Source of the DNA: Ophiura sarsii
Taxonomy: Eukaryota > Echinodermata > Ophiuroidea > Amphilepidida > Ophiuridae
Assembly (NCBI GenBank): GCA_035610835.1
Contig: CM069452.1
Location: 29,996,143-30,060,142 of the forward strand
Length of the DNA: 64,000 nucleotides
Direction: 5' to 3'
A program made the translations under genes and the position numbers. Shown one piece after another: positions 24,501 through 39,500 of the stretch. Below the pieces are notes generated by a model. It did not search any database. It was not told where the DNA came from and saw only the letters and a list, made by a program, of their open reading frames with translations. Numbering within the stretch: position 1 is the stretch's first letter; every line of letters starts with the position of its first letter.

Positions 24501-27500
24501 TTTTAAGGATATATGGGATAGGTCATACCTGATCAAAGACACCTACCTGAGTGGTTATTTCATGTCTCATTAAGGGATACCTATGATAATATTTAGCGTA
24601 TCTGGGCAGGCCTTATTAAAGATCCCCGGATTGTTACGGGCACCGTGGCTCTGATATTAGTATTAAGGGCACCTGGAGTATCAAGGACATTAAATCTTGC
24701 TATTTCACAATAGGCTATACACAATACACTTTGATAACTAACCGCACCCCAAGGGTCGCACCTATTTTGCATTTGCTGACTGTTCTGTTAGCGGGTTAGT
24801 TTTCACGCACTGGAAAACAAGCGACTAGGTCAGAAAATGTACGACTGGAGGGCATATACACAATGCATATCCCATCCTAAACTACTTCACTTGCACTTAA
24901 CAAATCTATTTATAGCGTGAGAAACTGAACAAAACAATAAGAGATGTAATCAACTTACACCTAAGTGGACATGTTTAAACATGTTCAAACATTGGGAGCT
25001 TTCAAAGATCAGTTGTGAGTGACCTGTATCAGAGGCGGGACTAGCCAATTACAACCAATAAGAGCATAGTCAGTGATGTCAGTGATCTCAGCTGAGTGGA
25101 GTGGCCAATAGGAGAATTGCAGCAAGTCACACTGACTGTTACGTAGCAGTGACCTATAAACTTTCAGCCAATCGGAGTAATTTATCTTGTTGAGTGAAAA
25201 TATGTTCACACAGGAATAGCACTTATCATACATGTACATGTAGGTCGGCTAATTAATGAGATGAGACCTTGATAGATCATTTATTGAGCATGCGTGGTAG
25301 TCACTGGTAGGGGTGACCTGTGCTGATTTATTAAACATGTGATAGAACTCCTATCAAACTCAATTCGTGGTAACCCATTAATCTCTGGTATTTTAATTAA
25401 CAACATTGAATTGAAATTAATCCAATATGCTGACGACACAACATGTGTTATGGATGGGGTTGACTCTGCTAATACACTTTTGAAGCTTCTTGATTCTTTT
25501 ACCAAGGTTTCTGGCTTAAAATTGAATGTCAGTAAATCAAAGGGCCTATGGATTGGTTCAAAGAGAATGAGTATAGACAAGCCGCTAAACATTGATTGGC
25601 CAACAAAACCGATAAAGGCTTTGGGTGTATTTTTCTCATATGATGAAAAGGCAGCTGAGGACATGAATTTTGGCCCAAAATTAAAGCAGGTAAAAACCAT
25701 TCTTAATATATGGAAAGGTAGAAGGTTAACAATTGCTGGTAAAATTATTTTGATCAAGACTTTTGCTCTCTCCAAGTTTATATATTTGGCCTCCGTTTGT
25801 CATATTCCAGATTATATAATACAGCAAATAGATAAAATCATATATGAATTTCTGTGGAAAGGTGGTAAAGGTCTTATAAAGAGGCGTACACTTATCGGTG
25901 ATATTGATGAAGGTGGTTTAAAAATGATCGATGTGAAATCAATATTCAAGGCTCAAAAGATTAAGTGGGTAAATAAATACCTTAACACTTCAGCTGCATG
26001 GAAATCAATTCTGAATGAGTATATCGCTCCATTTGGTGGTGAGTTAATATTCCATTGTAATATTCATCCAACTCAAATTCATAAATGGAATAATATTCCA
26101 ATATTTTATAAGGATATGCTGAAGTCGTATTTTGATTTTATTATGCCTGACAAGAATGGTCATCTTCAACAATGTGTATGGAATAACCAATATATTTGTA
26201 TCAATCATAAGCCTTTTTACTATAAGCATTTTTCCAGGTGTGGTATGAATATGATCTCTGATTTATATAATACAAATGGTAAAATTATTCCTTTGATGTT
26301 TGGACTAAAGATGGGGTTGCTAATAAATATTACATGAATTGGAGAAGCATTGTTGATGCTATTCCAGCTTCTTGGAAGCAAGATTTTAAAATTGGCTTTA
26401 AACGGGACCTTTGTAAAAAAAAGGTTTCATATTGACGCACGAGAATAATGAGTCTCACATTGACAATATGACATCCAAAATCATCTATCGTATTCTAGTC
26501 CATAGAATTCAGGAACCTCCTACATCCCAGGTGAAATACAAAAATGAGCTTAATGTGTTTGACAATGAATGGAGTAGTATTTACCTTATGCCGTTTAAGG
26601 CATGTCATGATGTTAGGACAAGAATTTTCCAATACAAGATTAATTTGAATTGCTTAATGACTAATAGTAGATTATTTAAGATGAAAATTGTTGATAATGT
26701 GAATTGTACTTTATGCAGTAACTTCCCTGAGACTTTAAAGCATATTTTTTGGGATTGTGCTCATGCCATTAACATCTGGGACGAATTTAAAATATGGTTT
26801 GATTTCAACATGAATTTTAATATTGTTCTTGATTACAAGAAAATACTGGTTGGCATTGGCAAAGGAGGAGACTGTAGTGCATTAATTAACTTATGCCTAA
26901 TACTTATCAAAAAGGTTATCTATGATAGCAGATATCAAAATCGAATACCTTCAATTCTTGCATTTAAGTATTTAATTAAGTTTCATTATAAACTTGAGAA
27001 ACAGATCTCTACCAGCAACAACACAATGTATAAATTCATTGATAAATGGACAAAATTAGAAAAGTTTTGTGAGGAGTAAAAAAAACAATTGTATATAAGC
27101 TTTATTTTTAAGCTTTATTTTATACTTATTGATGTGCGTATTCATGTAACCCAGGTGTGTATACTGTATGTTGTTATCTTTCTATTACCGTATTGTAACT
27201 GTATGTGATTTGTTTTTATGTTTTTTTGAGCGAAATAAAAACAGTAAAGAGAAGAAAAAAAACATGTGCAGTGCATTTGGGATGGCGATTGCGAGTGATC
27301 TAAGGCTTTAATAAAGTATTGTGCAATGACATAAGACATAATAATGAGTGATACAGATGTTTGGATCTGCAAGTTTGACACATTTTTCCAGTTTGATTTT
27401 TGTTATAAAAGACATAGAAAATTGGCGAAATAATGATCATACTTGAATGTTTATATTCAAGTTTTTGAACTTAGTGATTAATAATTAGTGACATTGTCAA

Positions 27501-30500
27501 AAGTCAAAAGTCTGTTGGGAGTATTTGGAGGTTTCACCAATGCAAGATCCAAGATATCTTATGACCATGGACCTTAATTTTGCGGCGATGAGATTCAGTA
27601 TTTGGTTCATATAATGCACCTGATCGCTACATGGCAACAACAAAATTCACCCCCACAAAAACAGACCCCGACTTATGGGCCTTAGTGCTACCCTTGCCGC
27701 AAACTATCTTTTATACACTTTGGTATCTGGGGTAGGTACAATTAAATGGGGGTCTTGAAATTGGGTCCGAGATTCAAAGATAGCACAAAACTCATATATC
27801 TGTGAAAAAAGTCTATTTCAAATGAAAAAATAATTCAGGGATCTAGAATTTTGAACTCATGTCTATGCCCATTATGCTACAAATCATGCAGGAATATAAA
27901 TTAGATCATAATAATTTCGCTAGCAAGGGTACCCGCTAGTAACTCTATGGTAATTTACATTTGCAGACAACTTGACTGAAATATTGGTTAGCATGTATTT
28001 CTTGATGTAATTGTTTAGAATATACACTCAGAATCAGACATTTGCTTAATAGAAGGTCAAGAGTCTGTGGAAAGGTCTTCAAAATTGTCGTTGTTTTGGC
28101 AAGGAATGTTTTAACTCAAATTCACAGAAGAGTGGGCTGAAGTATGCAGGAAATGGATGAACTAAGTATGTGGCTAGACAAGTATAGTAGTCATAAATAC
28201 TACTTCAGCAACCTCAAACCATTCAGTTCTCTGCATTTTGAATGTTAGATCAATAAAGCCTATTTACAAATTGCAGGACGTGTGTGTTAGCATGAACGTC
28301 TACTTCACATTCACTATTGTATAAACTTTCACCTACATCATTTGTTTAACACATGATTTTTTCAATATTCAGTATCATTAAAGACAAAATGTACAAACGA
28401 AATTCCACATGAAAACATCCCTTGGTTTCCTCTGGAAAAATATAGAGGTATGTTTATTTTCAATATAAAAATTAATTCAGAGCGTTCTGACGATAGGTGC
28501 TAGTCTCCCGTCTATAGTGTCAAAGTTGCTAGTCTCAAGATTAAACATTCGTCGAACAGCCATGTGGATCATGTCATGGTTTACTAACATCGAGTAAAGC
28601 TGGAATTTTAACCCTTAAAAAACTTGAGCGTTTAATCAGTCCGAGCGTGTGTCTACCGTGTGAACCCTTCATTGAACTTAACCACAAGTGAGATCTTTGA
28701 CCTGTGATACCCAAATATCCGTGCAAAGTGGAGATGTACATCCGGGTCATGAACATGTAAACACAGTAGAATAGAGCACACCATGAATTAGCAACGGGTC
28801 AATACATTACTTTCGGCAATCAAAGAATCACTCAACCTTGAGTTAGTCTTGAAGCTATGGCAGTGGTATCGCTAGAAACGAGGCTAAGATTGTCGTCTGG
28901 ACAGGCACTCTGGATTAGCGGTAGTTTTTTTAAAGCTCAAGACTTTTGTTTAATGTTGGGAAGTAAAACAGCCTCGCTGTGCAGGAGGAGTGGCGAACCC
29001 CCCACAGCCAAAAATTACATGGGGGGTCTGGCCAAAACGCTAATGAAAGAGAGATGGGCACTCCGCGCTCGAGCTTTGCTCGGCGCGAGTCTTTACTTTA
29101 TTGACCGTATGAATACAACATTTTTTACATGTTACTTTGTTTATTCATCTCGCACTTTGTATTTTTGGAGGACATCTATTACCTTGACATTAAACAAACT
29201 CGCATACATGTTGTATTTTACATAAGCACTCCCTGGAACCAAACAATCCTACCAAGTACATCCCAGAATAATATTGTTTTATCAGTGCATGGGCAGGACA
29301 TGCTTGGTTGAAAATAAAATGTATTATTTCTAACTTACATGTTGTGTACTAGTTTAATATTGCTATCAATATTAATTTTGTACCCAAGATGAGGATGACA
29401 ACTGCTTATTGTAACATACATTCATGGAAAGGAGTTACAACTTGAAGCAAGTACAAAACATGCTAAAGCTAACAAAATATAGTTTAAAGCAAGATGTGTA
29501 TCTTGAATATACGTCATCCAATGTGGAGTACACTCATGACGTCCGTGTGGGTTGCAGTTACATACACATTATTTACTCTGGAACACAGGATGTTTCTTTG
29601 ATATCATGAGAACATACGCCAGCGTATTACAATCACGCACAATCTATGCTAAGTAGAATATGCTATGACGTCAGGTTCATACAAGTAGGATGAAGCTTAT
29701 TGTTTGTCTGTTACATAAAGCACTTGTGACACAGTGTGTTGACCACATGCAAAGGTACACTCATTTGGGGCATCACAAACAACACAGAGAATGATGACAA
29801 GATTTATATTTCCACTTTAATAATATGTGACCCAACATTAGTAATTGAGACACTCGAGGGAAATGTCAAAAGACAGGGGTGGTCCTATAACATATCAAAA
29901 ATTCAGAGATCCAAGTACTAGACAAATGCATTTACAGCGATTTAAATCCGTAGTAAGTAGCGTGTAAAGTCGAAGGGGACCTAAATAGTGTTGTGCTCCC
30001 ATAAGATTATTTATAATTTTGACTTATTATGACCTACTGCCACATTTGTGCTCTTAGATCAAATTTGCTACTGCCACATTGTGCCTCATTTACTCATGTT
30101 GGGTAACATATTGTTGAGCACTACACTCACCTCTTCCAGTTTATTCATATACTCATCGGAGCTGTATTTAATTGCCATGTCTAATTTCAAGCCATCTGGC
30201 ATCAGTAATCCAGACCATACTCTTTCTAACCGATCCTGAGGTGATGGCGGAACAGCGGTGCGAGGACGTGACTTCTGCTGCTCAAGAGAACATAAGGAAA
30301 GATGTAATAGTAACATGATGAAATATCATAGAAAGTAAGAGATCAGCTAACCTATCACTTAACTGAGCCAGCATTTTAGATGAGGTCAAAATATAAACAA
30401 ACAAATATTTACTGCAATGAGGGGCATGGTTAACATTATAGTTATGCCCATGGTTAAGGGTCAACTGTGGGGCATTGTATGTTTGCAATAGCATTGATGC

Positions 30501-33500
30501 TTTTGAAAACAATGTTACACAAATATGTTCCAATCTTATGAAATTTGATACATTGCTTAAGTATATATACTTATGATAAGAAAATAAATAAATCAGCTGC
30601 TTCTCAAATTATATCAATCTGACACTGATTTTGTTCTAAGTTGTAACAGGAGCAACATGAAGGGTATACACCACCAACGCACTCCCCCAACGCACTCCCC
30701 ATAGACGCTACGTGCAAAGTAGGGGTCAAACAATCGGCTCTAACTTGAGTTATCCCATACATCCTTATATGACATTTATAGAGATTATTCCAAAGGGATG
30801 TCCGCAAAACATATCAAAAGGATATGGCAAAGTGTCGGACTAGATTTCTCAATATTTTGCGATTCATTTGATGTAGCGATTTCGGCCCTTTATTTACGCC
30901 CCAATACTCAGGACGGACCTTCCGCTGATTTCAGTCGTTTAAAACTTTAAAATGTTCAAACTAGTGCGATTTTTTTTTAAATTCTTACTGTGCACACTCC
31001 TTAAAATGTGTAATACCCAAAACTAATAGATATAATTGAAAAAAGTCTGTCAAAATCTCGCAATTTGTACCGCAAAAAGGAACTCTTGCTGTGATAAACT
31101 TTTACCGGATGTGGTATCCCATAGTGCATTGGTGGTGTATACCCTGAACACAGTTGATCAATTATGTCTTACCGTTGAAAATGTCAGTCTACTCTCTGAT
31201 AATTCTGCTCTAGAGCCGCTCTTGTAAGCTGAACTAGGAGGTGCCAACTTATTTCTACTGCGGTTACGCCCTGGGCTTGATGAATTTCTTGATACAGCAC
31301 TACGACTGGCAGCCCTAGACTGTGGTCTCCTGAGGCGAGATGGAGATTCTCTTGGTGTTTGTTGTTCTTCATCATCAGGATCAGATTCTGTAAATACATG
31401 AAAAATGATAATCCTATTTAGGCTTCGTCAATTTTAAGTATTGCTGGACTATTCATTGGTCACATACATTTTGTCCAAGCGTAAAACTTATTATACTGTA
31501 AGTCTTAATTATGTCACAAAAGGAATCCATTCTTCATTTATTTACCCTTGGGCCTAGGGAAATAGACTTAATCATTAGGGCAAGCATTTTGTCATCAGAG
31601 AATACTACACTATCAATTTTAGTTGTTAATTACAACTTACATCAGCATTTCCCTTTTCTATTCAATGGGACAATTGTGTGGGATTCACAGTTGGGGATGT
31701 ATTGGATTTGGATCGAGCTCATGATGGTTGTAGCATAATTTCAGGTTCCAGAAGGATATAAAACCCTGATATTGAAATGATCACCTTCCCCCCACCCTTG
31801 CTCACATGATTTATAAAGAATACATGGTTGTCAACATGGCACACATATGTTCCCAATGTTCTGGCTACCGGCATATAAACAGATCCCAACAGGTGAGAGG
31901 GGATAGGCCCAAAGCCAGTACTAATGCGAGGGGGGAACCCTGTCTTACGGGCCAGACCAACCGACTTTTGCGTTTTTCAAGAATTTCTTTTTAGATTTTT
32001 TTCTTCTTCTCAAATCAGCCTTTTTTTGTCGAAAATCTGTCAATTTTTTTTTCTTCTCACAATTTAAATACATTTTTAACAATCCTGATTTTTGCAGATA
32101 AGTGTGTCATTTTAGGTTAAAAAAAATACCACCAGACCGACCAACCTTACTTGACAGGTCCATCTGCCCGTAAAACAGGGGATTTTTTTTCATCGCCTAA
32201 AGAAAAAAATGTACCCAATAGAAACCATGTAGTATTTAACCATGGAGTAAGGTAATCGCCAACATTATTCCCATCGGAAATAGTACCGTCTCATATAAAT
32301 TGGCCAATAAATTGGCATGATTAGTTAATGAATATTTATGAGCTGTAAAAATACCACTCAACCTACCTGGTAAATCTGGATCTTTCCCTAGTCCACCAAG
32401 CAATACTGAGTTAACATTCCACATACCCTGGGTGAACTCGGTTTTCTGAGCACGTAACTCACCAAGCTGCTGATCTTTTTCTCTGCATAAAAAAAACAAC
32501 CCAATAAAGTAAAACTTTTCTTATCAACGATCAAATTAATAACAAAAACTCATTTTCCACTTGTCTGTTGTAAGTGATTTGAAAATGTATAGTTTATACA
32601 CACAAATGACTCAAAGATGATTTCTTGTGCAGTCAAGCATGCTTTGCATTGCTACAGTACCAACAGGGTTTTCACCAAACCAAACAGTACCAAAAATGTG
32701 TTGAATTTACAGCTGGAGGTTGTCTGGAGTTCCACCTGCTAATAATGGTACAGATAGGCATAACTTAGCCAAATATATGAAAAAGAAGATGAAACCTAAA
32801 CCAACTAAAACATGTGTTATTCAAAAAAATATGAGAGGACCGAATTAAAGTCACATCAATTGCACTATTTGCATCAGGATTTTCTTAAAGACTCTCATTT
32901 GACAATAATATAAGTCTTTCAATGGGAATCAGTAGACACTGGTGACAGCAACCAGTGTGGTCATGTGATGAAAGTGAAGCATGCTGGTTGGTGTTGCTTA
33001 AGAAATCTTCTTTGCAAATGACTATGTCTATCAGACACTTTTCGGAAGACTTTGGGGTCAACACCTATAGTCACTTTCTGGCTAATTTTCCATCTGAGTG
33101 TTGGATCATCAGTTCATTGGTTTTGATAAAGGTTGTAGGCTGATGGGTAGTATTATATCAAGGCAAACAATTCTCAATCAATTTGCAAAATATGTTGTGT
33201 GCGGTGATTAAAACAGGGCATGAAGGCAGTAACGTGACAACCAGAGTGAACTTGAATGTATTGTACATATTCCTGATGTGCATTTTTTGTAGGTCAAGAA
33301 TGTTTTTGTTTTGATTATCTTTTTCTTTAGTAAAAAAGGATATGCGAAAGTGGTTTGTTTTTTTAAAAACATAAGACAGGCTCTGTGAAATGTATATTTT
33401 AACATTACCATAGCAGAAACAAATCACATTTTGTTGAACTTCTATTTGCATGTGGCCATTTTATTGTAAGCAAGAAAATGAAGCTGATGGTTCTTCAATG

Positions 33501-36500
33501 TGAAATCAACATTTGAAGAGGCATCATTTTTAAAAGCTCAAGAAAAAAATCAAAAACAAAAAGGTTTTGTGCTGAAATGCAAATTTTAAAACCTACGAGC
33601 ACTGTCTTCTGAGACAAACCTTTTTTTTTACCTAACAGTACGGATTGGCTGTAATACACCACTGAATTCTGAAATGATTCTATGCAACTTTAATAAGTTA
33701 CAAATTCCTTATGATTACCAGTATGCAATTACACATGCCCTTACCTCTGCTTTGCCATTTTTGATTGGCTTAGTGCATTCTTATCATCTTTATCACCCTC
33801 GATACCTTCATTTGAACTCTCATACATATGGAACACTGCATTTAAGTAGTCCGATTCCTGAGGATATCAAATAACATTAAATATAGTGCAAGTAAAACTG
33901 TTACAAAAGGCGGCAACAAATATAAAATTGAAATTCTATTCATCATAATGTCAACTCACAACTTTCCTGAGCTTGCTTTATAAAATTTACAATTTTAAAC
34001 GCTCCTTTTTCAATTTATAAAAAACATCAAATTAGTACCTTACATTTTGATATTAACTTAACGTTGACAATCCACATGTAAATATGCAATGATTGGAAAT
34101 GTGTTATTGAAATACAAAATAGCCCCAAACTTCATTTTAAAAACAGTTTCTTGAAATTTACTCCTGGACAAAAAAGTACAGAATTTGGCAGTCCAGTTTC
34201 CTAATTCAAATGGATGCCTGGTACGCATCATCCTGACCACAGTTGGGCATATCTCGGCACACTTCCAATCAATTTACTGTACATGCTTGAATTCAACTCA
34301 AGAGACTGGTAATCAAACATTACCATGAGGTCTAGCTTACATCATGGACACCACCTATGTCTGATTTACCGCTTTGGGGTGAGGTTGACCTTTTGTATTT
34401 TTACGCAAGCTCACCCTCATACGACGTGCGTCCATTGTTTATGAAATTGGCCTATCAGGAAATAGACATGTATCCGTAAAAAAGTTGAGAAAGAATTAAT
34501 TTGCACCAACCTGAGTAAACATATACTTTGTGTAATCTTCAGAGCTGATAGTACTCTTCCACCAATTCAGCCACGACTGATACGACCTAGCATTCCTCTC
34601 ATCTACCATATTGGTTCTAGGCATTTGTGGAACCTCCATACCGAGGTTGAAGGCACTCGACAGACCCAGGTTGAAACTACTAGTGTTGTCGTGGAGATTC
34701 TGGGTTTCGTTGGGTTTCATGAGGCCACCACGGTTCTTGGCAAATGTGGCATTGAATATTGGACTGTGGAAAGCAATTGATCAAAAAGAGGATCTGAACA
34801 TGGTATAAATTTCCTTTTTGGCTATAAGGCCTTTGTATAATCAATATCAGCTATTATGTGATGCCTTCTTCAAGGCCACGTTACAGGTTTCTTTACCATA
34901 ATCTACCACGTGACAAATAAAGACCTGTACGCGGATATGCCCAAAGTCTTGGATAAGATCAGGGAGCGTAGATCTAGATTTGCAGGACACTGCTTCAGAG
35001 GGTCCAATGAGCTGGTCTCCAAACTCATACATTGGATACCTAAACATGGAGTGAGAAAGCATGGTAGACCAGCCCTAACCTACATTGACATACTGAAGCG
35101 TGACACAGGATTGCAGGTAGAAGAAATCAAGACAGCTATGTTGGAAAGGAAGATTTGGAGAAGCATCGTGGTTCGGGAATATTACCCGCCATAAGTCAAG
35201 TAAGTCAAGTAAGTCAATCTACCACACTACTAATATGTGACCATCCATTACAAATGAGACCTGTCATCACAAAATGAGAGTTAAATGGGAAAATTTGATT
35301 TTCCGGTTTGTCCAACTCAATGTGCTTTGCTTGCTCTCTATTTTTGGGAAAACATATTATCAAAATGAATTGGCCCAAATATTGTGTCTTAAGGTTCGTT
35401 CATTCTAAGTGATATTTGCCGTGCGATGCGGTGCAACAGCCTTACTTTCGCCACAGCGTATGGCAATTCAAATGCTTTTTAACTCCATTGCGATAATGCA
35501 ACAACAACATACAATAATTAATGTCTAGTGTGACAAAAGCTTTATAGAACAATGGACCTAAAATGTTTATGTAAAACCACAGCATGAAAAGTGCACTATT
35601 TGTTTTTTGAAGACAAAGGTGCCTAAATAAAAAACCACTGCACAAACATCTTCATCCTTGTAATTTTACCTTTTACACCACTTTTCTCTCTCCTGTTCTC
35701 CCCATGGTGCGTCGTCAGTTGTAATCAAATCCTTATTTAATAAGAATTCTGGACCTTTCTTGGCAAGCAGAGCAGATGCCATGGGATTGATGTGTTTAAG
35801 GGTAGATGCTTTGGCAGGGGGCTCCACAAATGGATCCTGCATTGAAATGAATAATAATATGCATCAGTCAAGATAAGAAATCAATTGGAAGGAATAACTC
35901 CTTTGTGTTTTGGGCTATTGAAAAAGTATACAGCAGAAGTCCTGAAGCATTACATACATTTCACATAACCAAGTTGAGGGCAACAGAAACTAGGAGCTTT
36001 TTCTGTCATACATCAAACAGGGCAAGATTCACAGATTATTGTTTCAAGAGGTCCGATGAGACTATCACCTAGCGCGGCCAGAGGATGGTACATGAAATAG
36101 TGTGCTAGAAATTCAGAAAGTATCTATATATACAATGACATCTCAAACAGGACAAATGATTTGTGGATGAGGAACTGCAAGACAGCCTTGAAAGACAAGA
36201 AAACCTGAAGAGACATCACTGTTTGAGGTAACTACTTGACGAAAGTCAAATAAGTAGGTATAACGCTATTTCAAAAAAAATCTATTGTCTCAAAGCTCTT
36301 CAGTTTTTCAAAACCTTATGCGGAATGCGGATTTTTGAAAATTTAAAAAAAACAAACATTATAAATATAAAAATATTGAAATCCTTGTAAAAGTGACCTT
36401 TTGTATTTAAAATGATGTGATCAATGAAAATCTGAAAATTCCGCGAAACTTTGGGATTTTTTTTTTTGTTGGAAATTTTTTTATTTTAAAAATTAACAAA

Positions 36501-39500
36501 TGTTTTGTTTTTGTTTTTGTAACGTGCACCAATTACCCAAAAATGTTAGATAACTGGCTTTAAAAATACATAAAAATCTCAATTTTGATTTCTGGAGCCA
36601 AGTGCCCCCTTTTGATGTGACATGTCACATATCGTTGCTGTTCTGTCGAAACAGCATATGTTTGTCCAGCCCTTCAGCATGTATAAAGTAAAACTGCCCA
36701 ATGGTTATACATAGGAAGTGTTGCATAAGACATGTTTAGGGAGGCAAGAGCACTTACAAACGGCATGTTTCCACAGAACTGAACTTTCCGGTTGTTGCCG
36801 TGTAAGATACTGCAATTCCGGTAAGTTCTCTTGTGGAAACACACAATAATCGGATTATTGATAAACCGATTATCACCCATAAACGGCTTATTATAACCTT
36901 CTCCAGAGGTGGTTATTTCCGCTCAAGATCGGCACCACTGCGCTGTGGAAACACGCCGGTTTATGATAAACCGTTTAAGCTGAATTTGGAATCATAACAC
37001 GCTTGTCGGTGCGCGCCCGTAGTGCGCCCTACCTTTCACGCTCGCATACATTGTGCGCCTCACGGCTCGCGCAGTGGTACGCTCGGTTCTACGCAGCCTT
37101 GTTATGGCAGCAGAGATGCGGTCCGTTCGACAAACACCGCAAGGCTTAAACGGTTTAAGTCAGGAGGGTCGGGAGCCAATTATTTAACCGGTTTATTGCG
37201 CTCTGTGGAAACGTGTCGGTTGAGCGCCAACACAGAATTTTCATTCCAGGTAAGATAAACCGTTTAACTATCTCTTTCTGTGGAAACACGCCGAATGTGT
37301 TGACAGAAAGCAGACTGCCCAAAGGTTATACAAAGAAAGTTCTACTTTATACATGCTGCAGGGCCGGATTGAGATACACGATTTAACAGAACAGTGACGT
37401 TATATACCTGATCAAAATCCATATGACTGGTTGGTAATGTCTTCATGATCTCCATATACACCTCATTAATCTCCTGCCCACGAAACAGATTACTGTCCAT
37501 TTTCTTGATTGTGTTTGCATCAACCTACAAGCAAATAAGGATAAAGCACATGTTAAATGTTGGTAGATTTGATTCAATCAACAAAGCAAAACAGTTGCAA
37601 GACTTTCAATGTTTAATATCCTTATCTGTCTGTCTTACAATTACATTTCTTACACAGACTTTTACGGACATTTATTTTGTCAGCTACATTTTGATACTTT
37701 ATGTCATCAATGGCACAGTTTCAAATTGCATAAATTGAAGGTTGGCATACCCAATCTGGATCCTGCCTGCTCCCATTTAAAAATGCCACACATGTGATCA
37801 ATAACCCCAGGCTTTCATGAATACCACTATTAAAAACTGCACATTTTGTATATGAGACCTGTCATCACAAAATGAGCGTTAAGTCGGAAAACTTAGTTTT
37901 GAGGTTTGTCCAGATTCATAATACTCAGGAAACAAAGCTTTAAAATGATATGTAACATGTCATAATTGTGACCGTCCACCACACGAGTGGTAGTAAAGTC
38001 GTCCCAGAGTAATTTTCTGTTTTTTGCATATTTCAAAAGTACCCATTTTAAGCTTCAAAATAACACCTCAACCAACTTCCTAGGACATCGGGAAGCAAAG
38101 TTATGGTTCATCATAGTTTGCATTGGGTAGACATGTGAAACCGAGAAAATGAGTTAAAAAGTAAAGGTACAAAAACACGCCATTCACAACCCGTTCCCCA
38201 CATAGGCCCACACAGTCGTCACTACTGCCGCTTCAAATCGGGCTTCAAATGCAACATTCACACGCGCAAATAACAAATATAATAATTCTGCTTGTCATTC
38301 CTTACATATTTTGATTTGAGATACAGAAATGATCAGCTGTTCGGTCTTTGTTTCGTGGGGGAAAAAAAAAAAATTGTGTTTTGCTTGCACTGCGCATGCG
38401 CAATTGATCGCGTACGCCGTTTCGCACTTCTTAGCAACAGCTGACTTGAGCAATCTACCCTACTTAAAGAGCTGTGATAGGTTCATTTTATTATTTATCG
38501 ACAAGAAAATTCCAAAAATAGAATCTAGAGACCCTAGCTTCGTGGAAATACCAAACATGGCTTAGTTCGCTGCTGATAATTTGTACGTACAGCGGATCGA
38601 ATCTGGAAGTATTTTATTGTTTCCCAAGCAACTTTTATGAAATTCCTTAAGATTTTCTGTTACACTTGGTCCAGAAAATGTCATTTTTCTGTTATTTCCG
38701 AACGATATTTGAATCCAAAACTTTGCAAATGTTTACAAGAAAGCTTACTTTTTTGAATGACGTGAAAATTCCAATTTCGCGAAAACAATCCCTTCCGGCT
38801 ATTTTTGACTGTACACAAATTAGGAAATGCCAACTTTACGACCGGTTCGTGGTGGACGGTCACAATTGCTCAATGTTTTCCCTGTCAAAAATTAAATTGA
38901 AGTTGCAAAATGTCTTTGTTTTCTATTGATTTTTGGCATGTTCATTGGACCATATCTCCTAATGCACATTGGCGACTTAACGCTCATTTTGTGGTGACAG
39001 GTCTCATATATCTTTGTCAATTTTAGATACTTTACAATCTTTGTCAGTATCCAGATACTAAATTATACCAGAGGCATGCAGCTTGTTGTGTAAATCAATG
39101 GACTATATATTGAAAAATAAATCTTACATCATCAATAAGTTCATTGAAGACTGTCTTGTTGAGTTTGAGTGTAACAGATGACAGGCTAACTCTTTCCGAT
39201 ACTCTTATATCCGATGTCCTTACTACTGACTTATTAGGTAACTTTTTGGTGACGGTGGCGGGTTGTGGGTGTGTAGGCTCAGCTATCTTGACTCTGTGTA
39301 ATGACCACAAAAAAATGAAACAGTAAAAGAAATTTAAACATACTACCACAACACAATAGGTTAAAATAGGGACTCCTTTTACTAGGGCAAATGGAACCAA
39401 TATTCTATACAGGATGGCTTTAGTCATTTTTATGATTCAGGTAAGGCACAAAAAAAATTAGTTGTGTTGCCCTCATCCGGCCGGGTCAAAATTCCGAGAA

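Larger units (their letters stand above)
25275..27262 (+). mobile_element. 5'-truncated Tx1/L1-like LINE, inactive
   Basis: The fragment starts inside the reverse transcriptase domain (a damaged QGDP-like stretch near 25300) and carries the QYADDT catalytic box at 25423-25440, then the connecting region typical of Tx1/L1 elements (LTIAGKIILIKTFALSKFIY, EFLWKGG, GGLKMID). A C-terminal CX2CX8HX4C knuckle lies at 26705-26758. The frame shifts near 26290 and again in an A-run near 26418, so no full protein is made. The 3' UTR ends in an A-rich tail near 27262. It lies antisense in intron 22 of the CCDC87-like gene. Most of the endonuclease and all of ORF1 are missing, a common result of incomplete reverse transcription. 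Confidence 0.88.
21790..30130. other. Intron 22 of the CCDC87-like gene
   Basis: An 8.3-kb intron holding a pair of related MITEs (22894-23063, 23552-23768), a tRNA-like SINE (24331-24510), the Tx1/L1-like LINE (25275-27262) and most of a further TIR element (29822-30112). Between 27263 and 29821 I see no gene; a hairpin-forming CGCGCTCGAGC / GCTCGGCGCG segment lies near 29065-29092. Confidence 0.7.

Noticed and set aside
37022..37258. 78-residue basic frame
   Set aside because: Lies wholly inside the CpG-rich nested MITE; the open frame reflects GC content.
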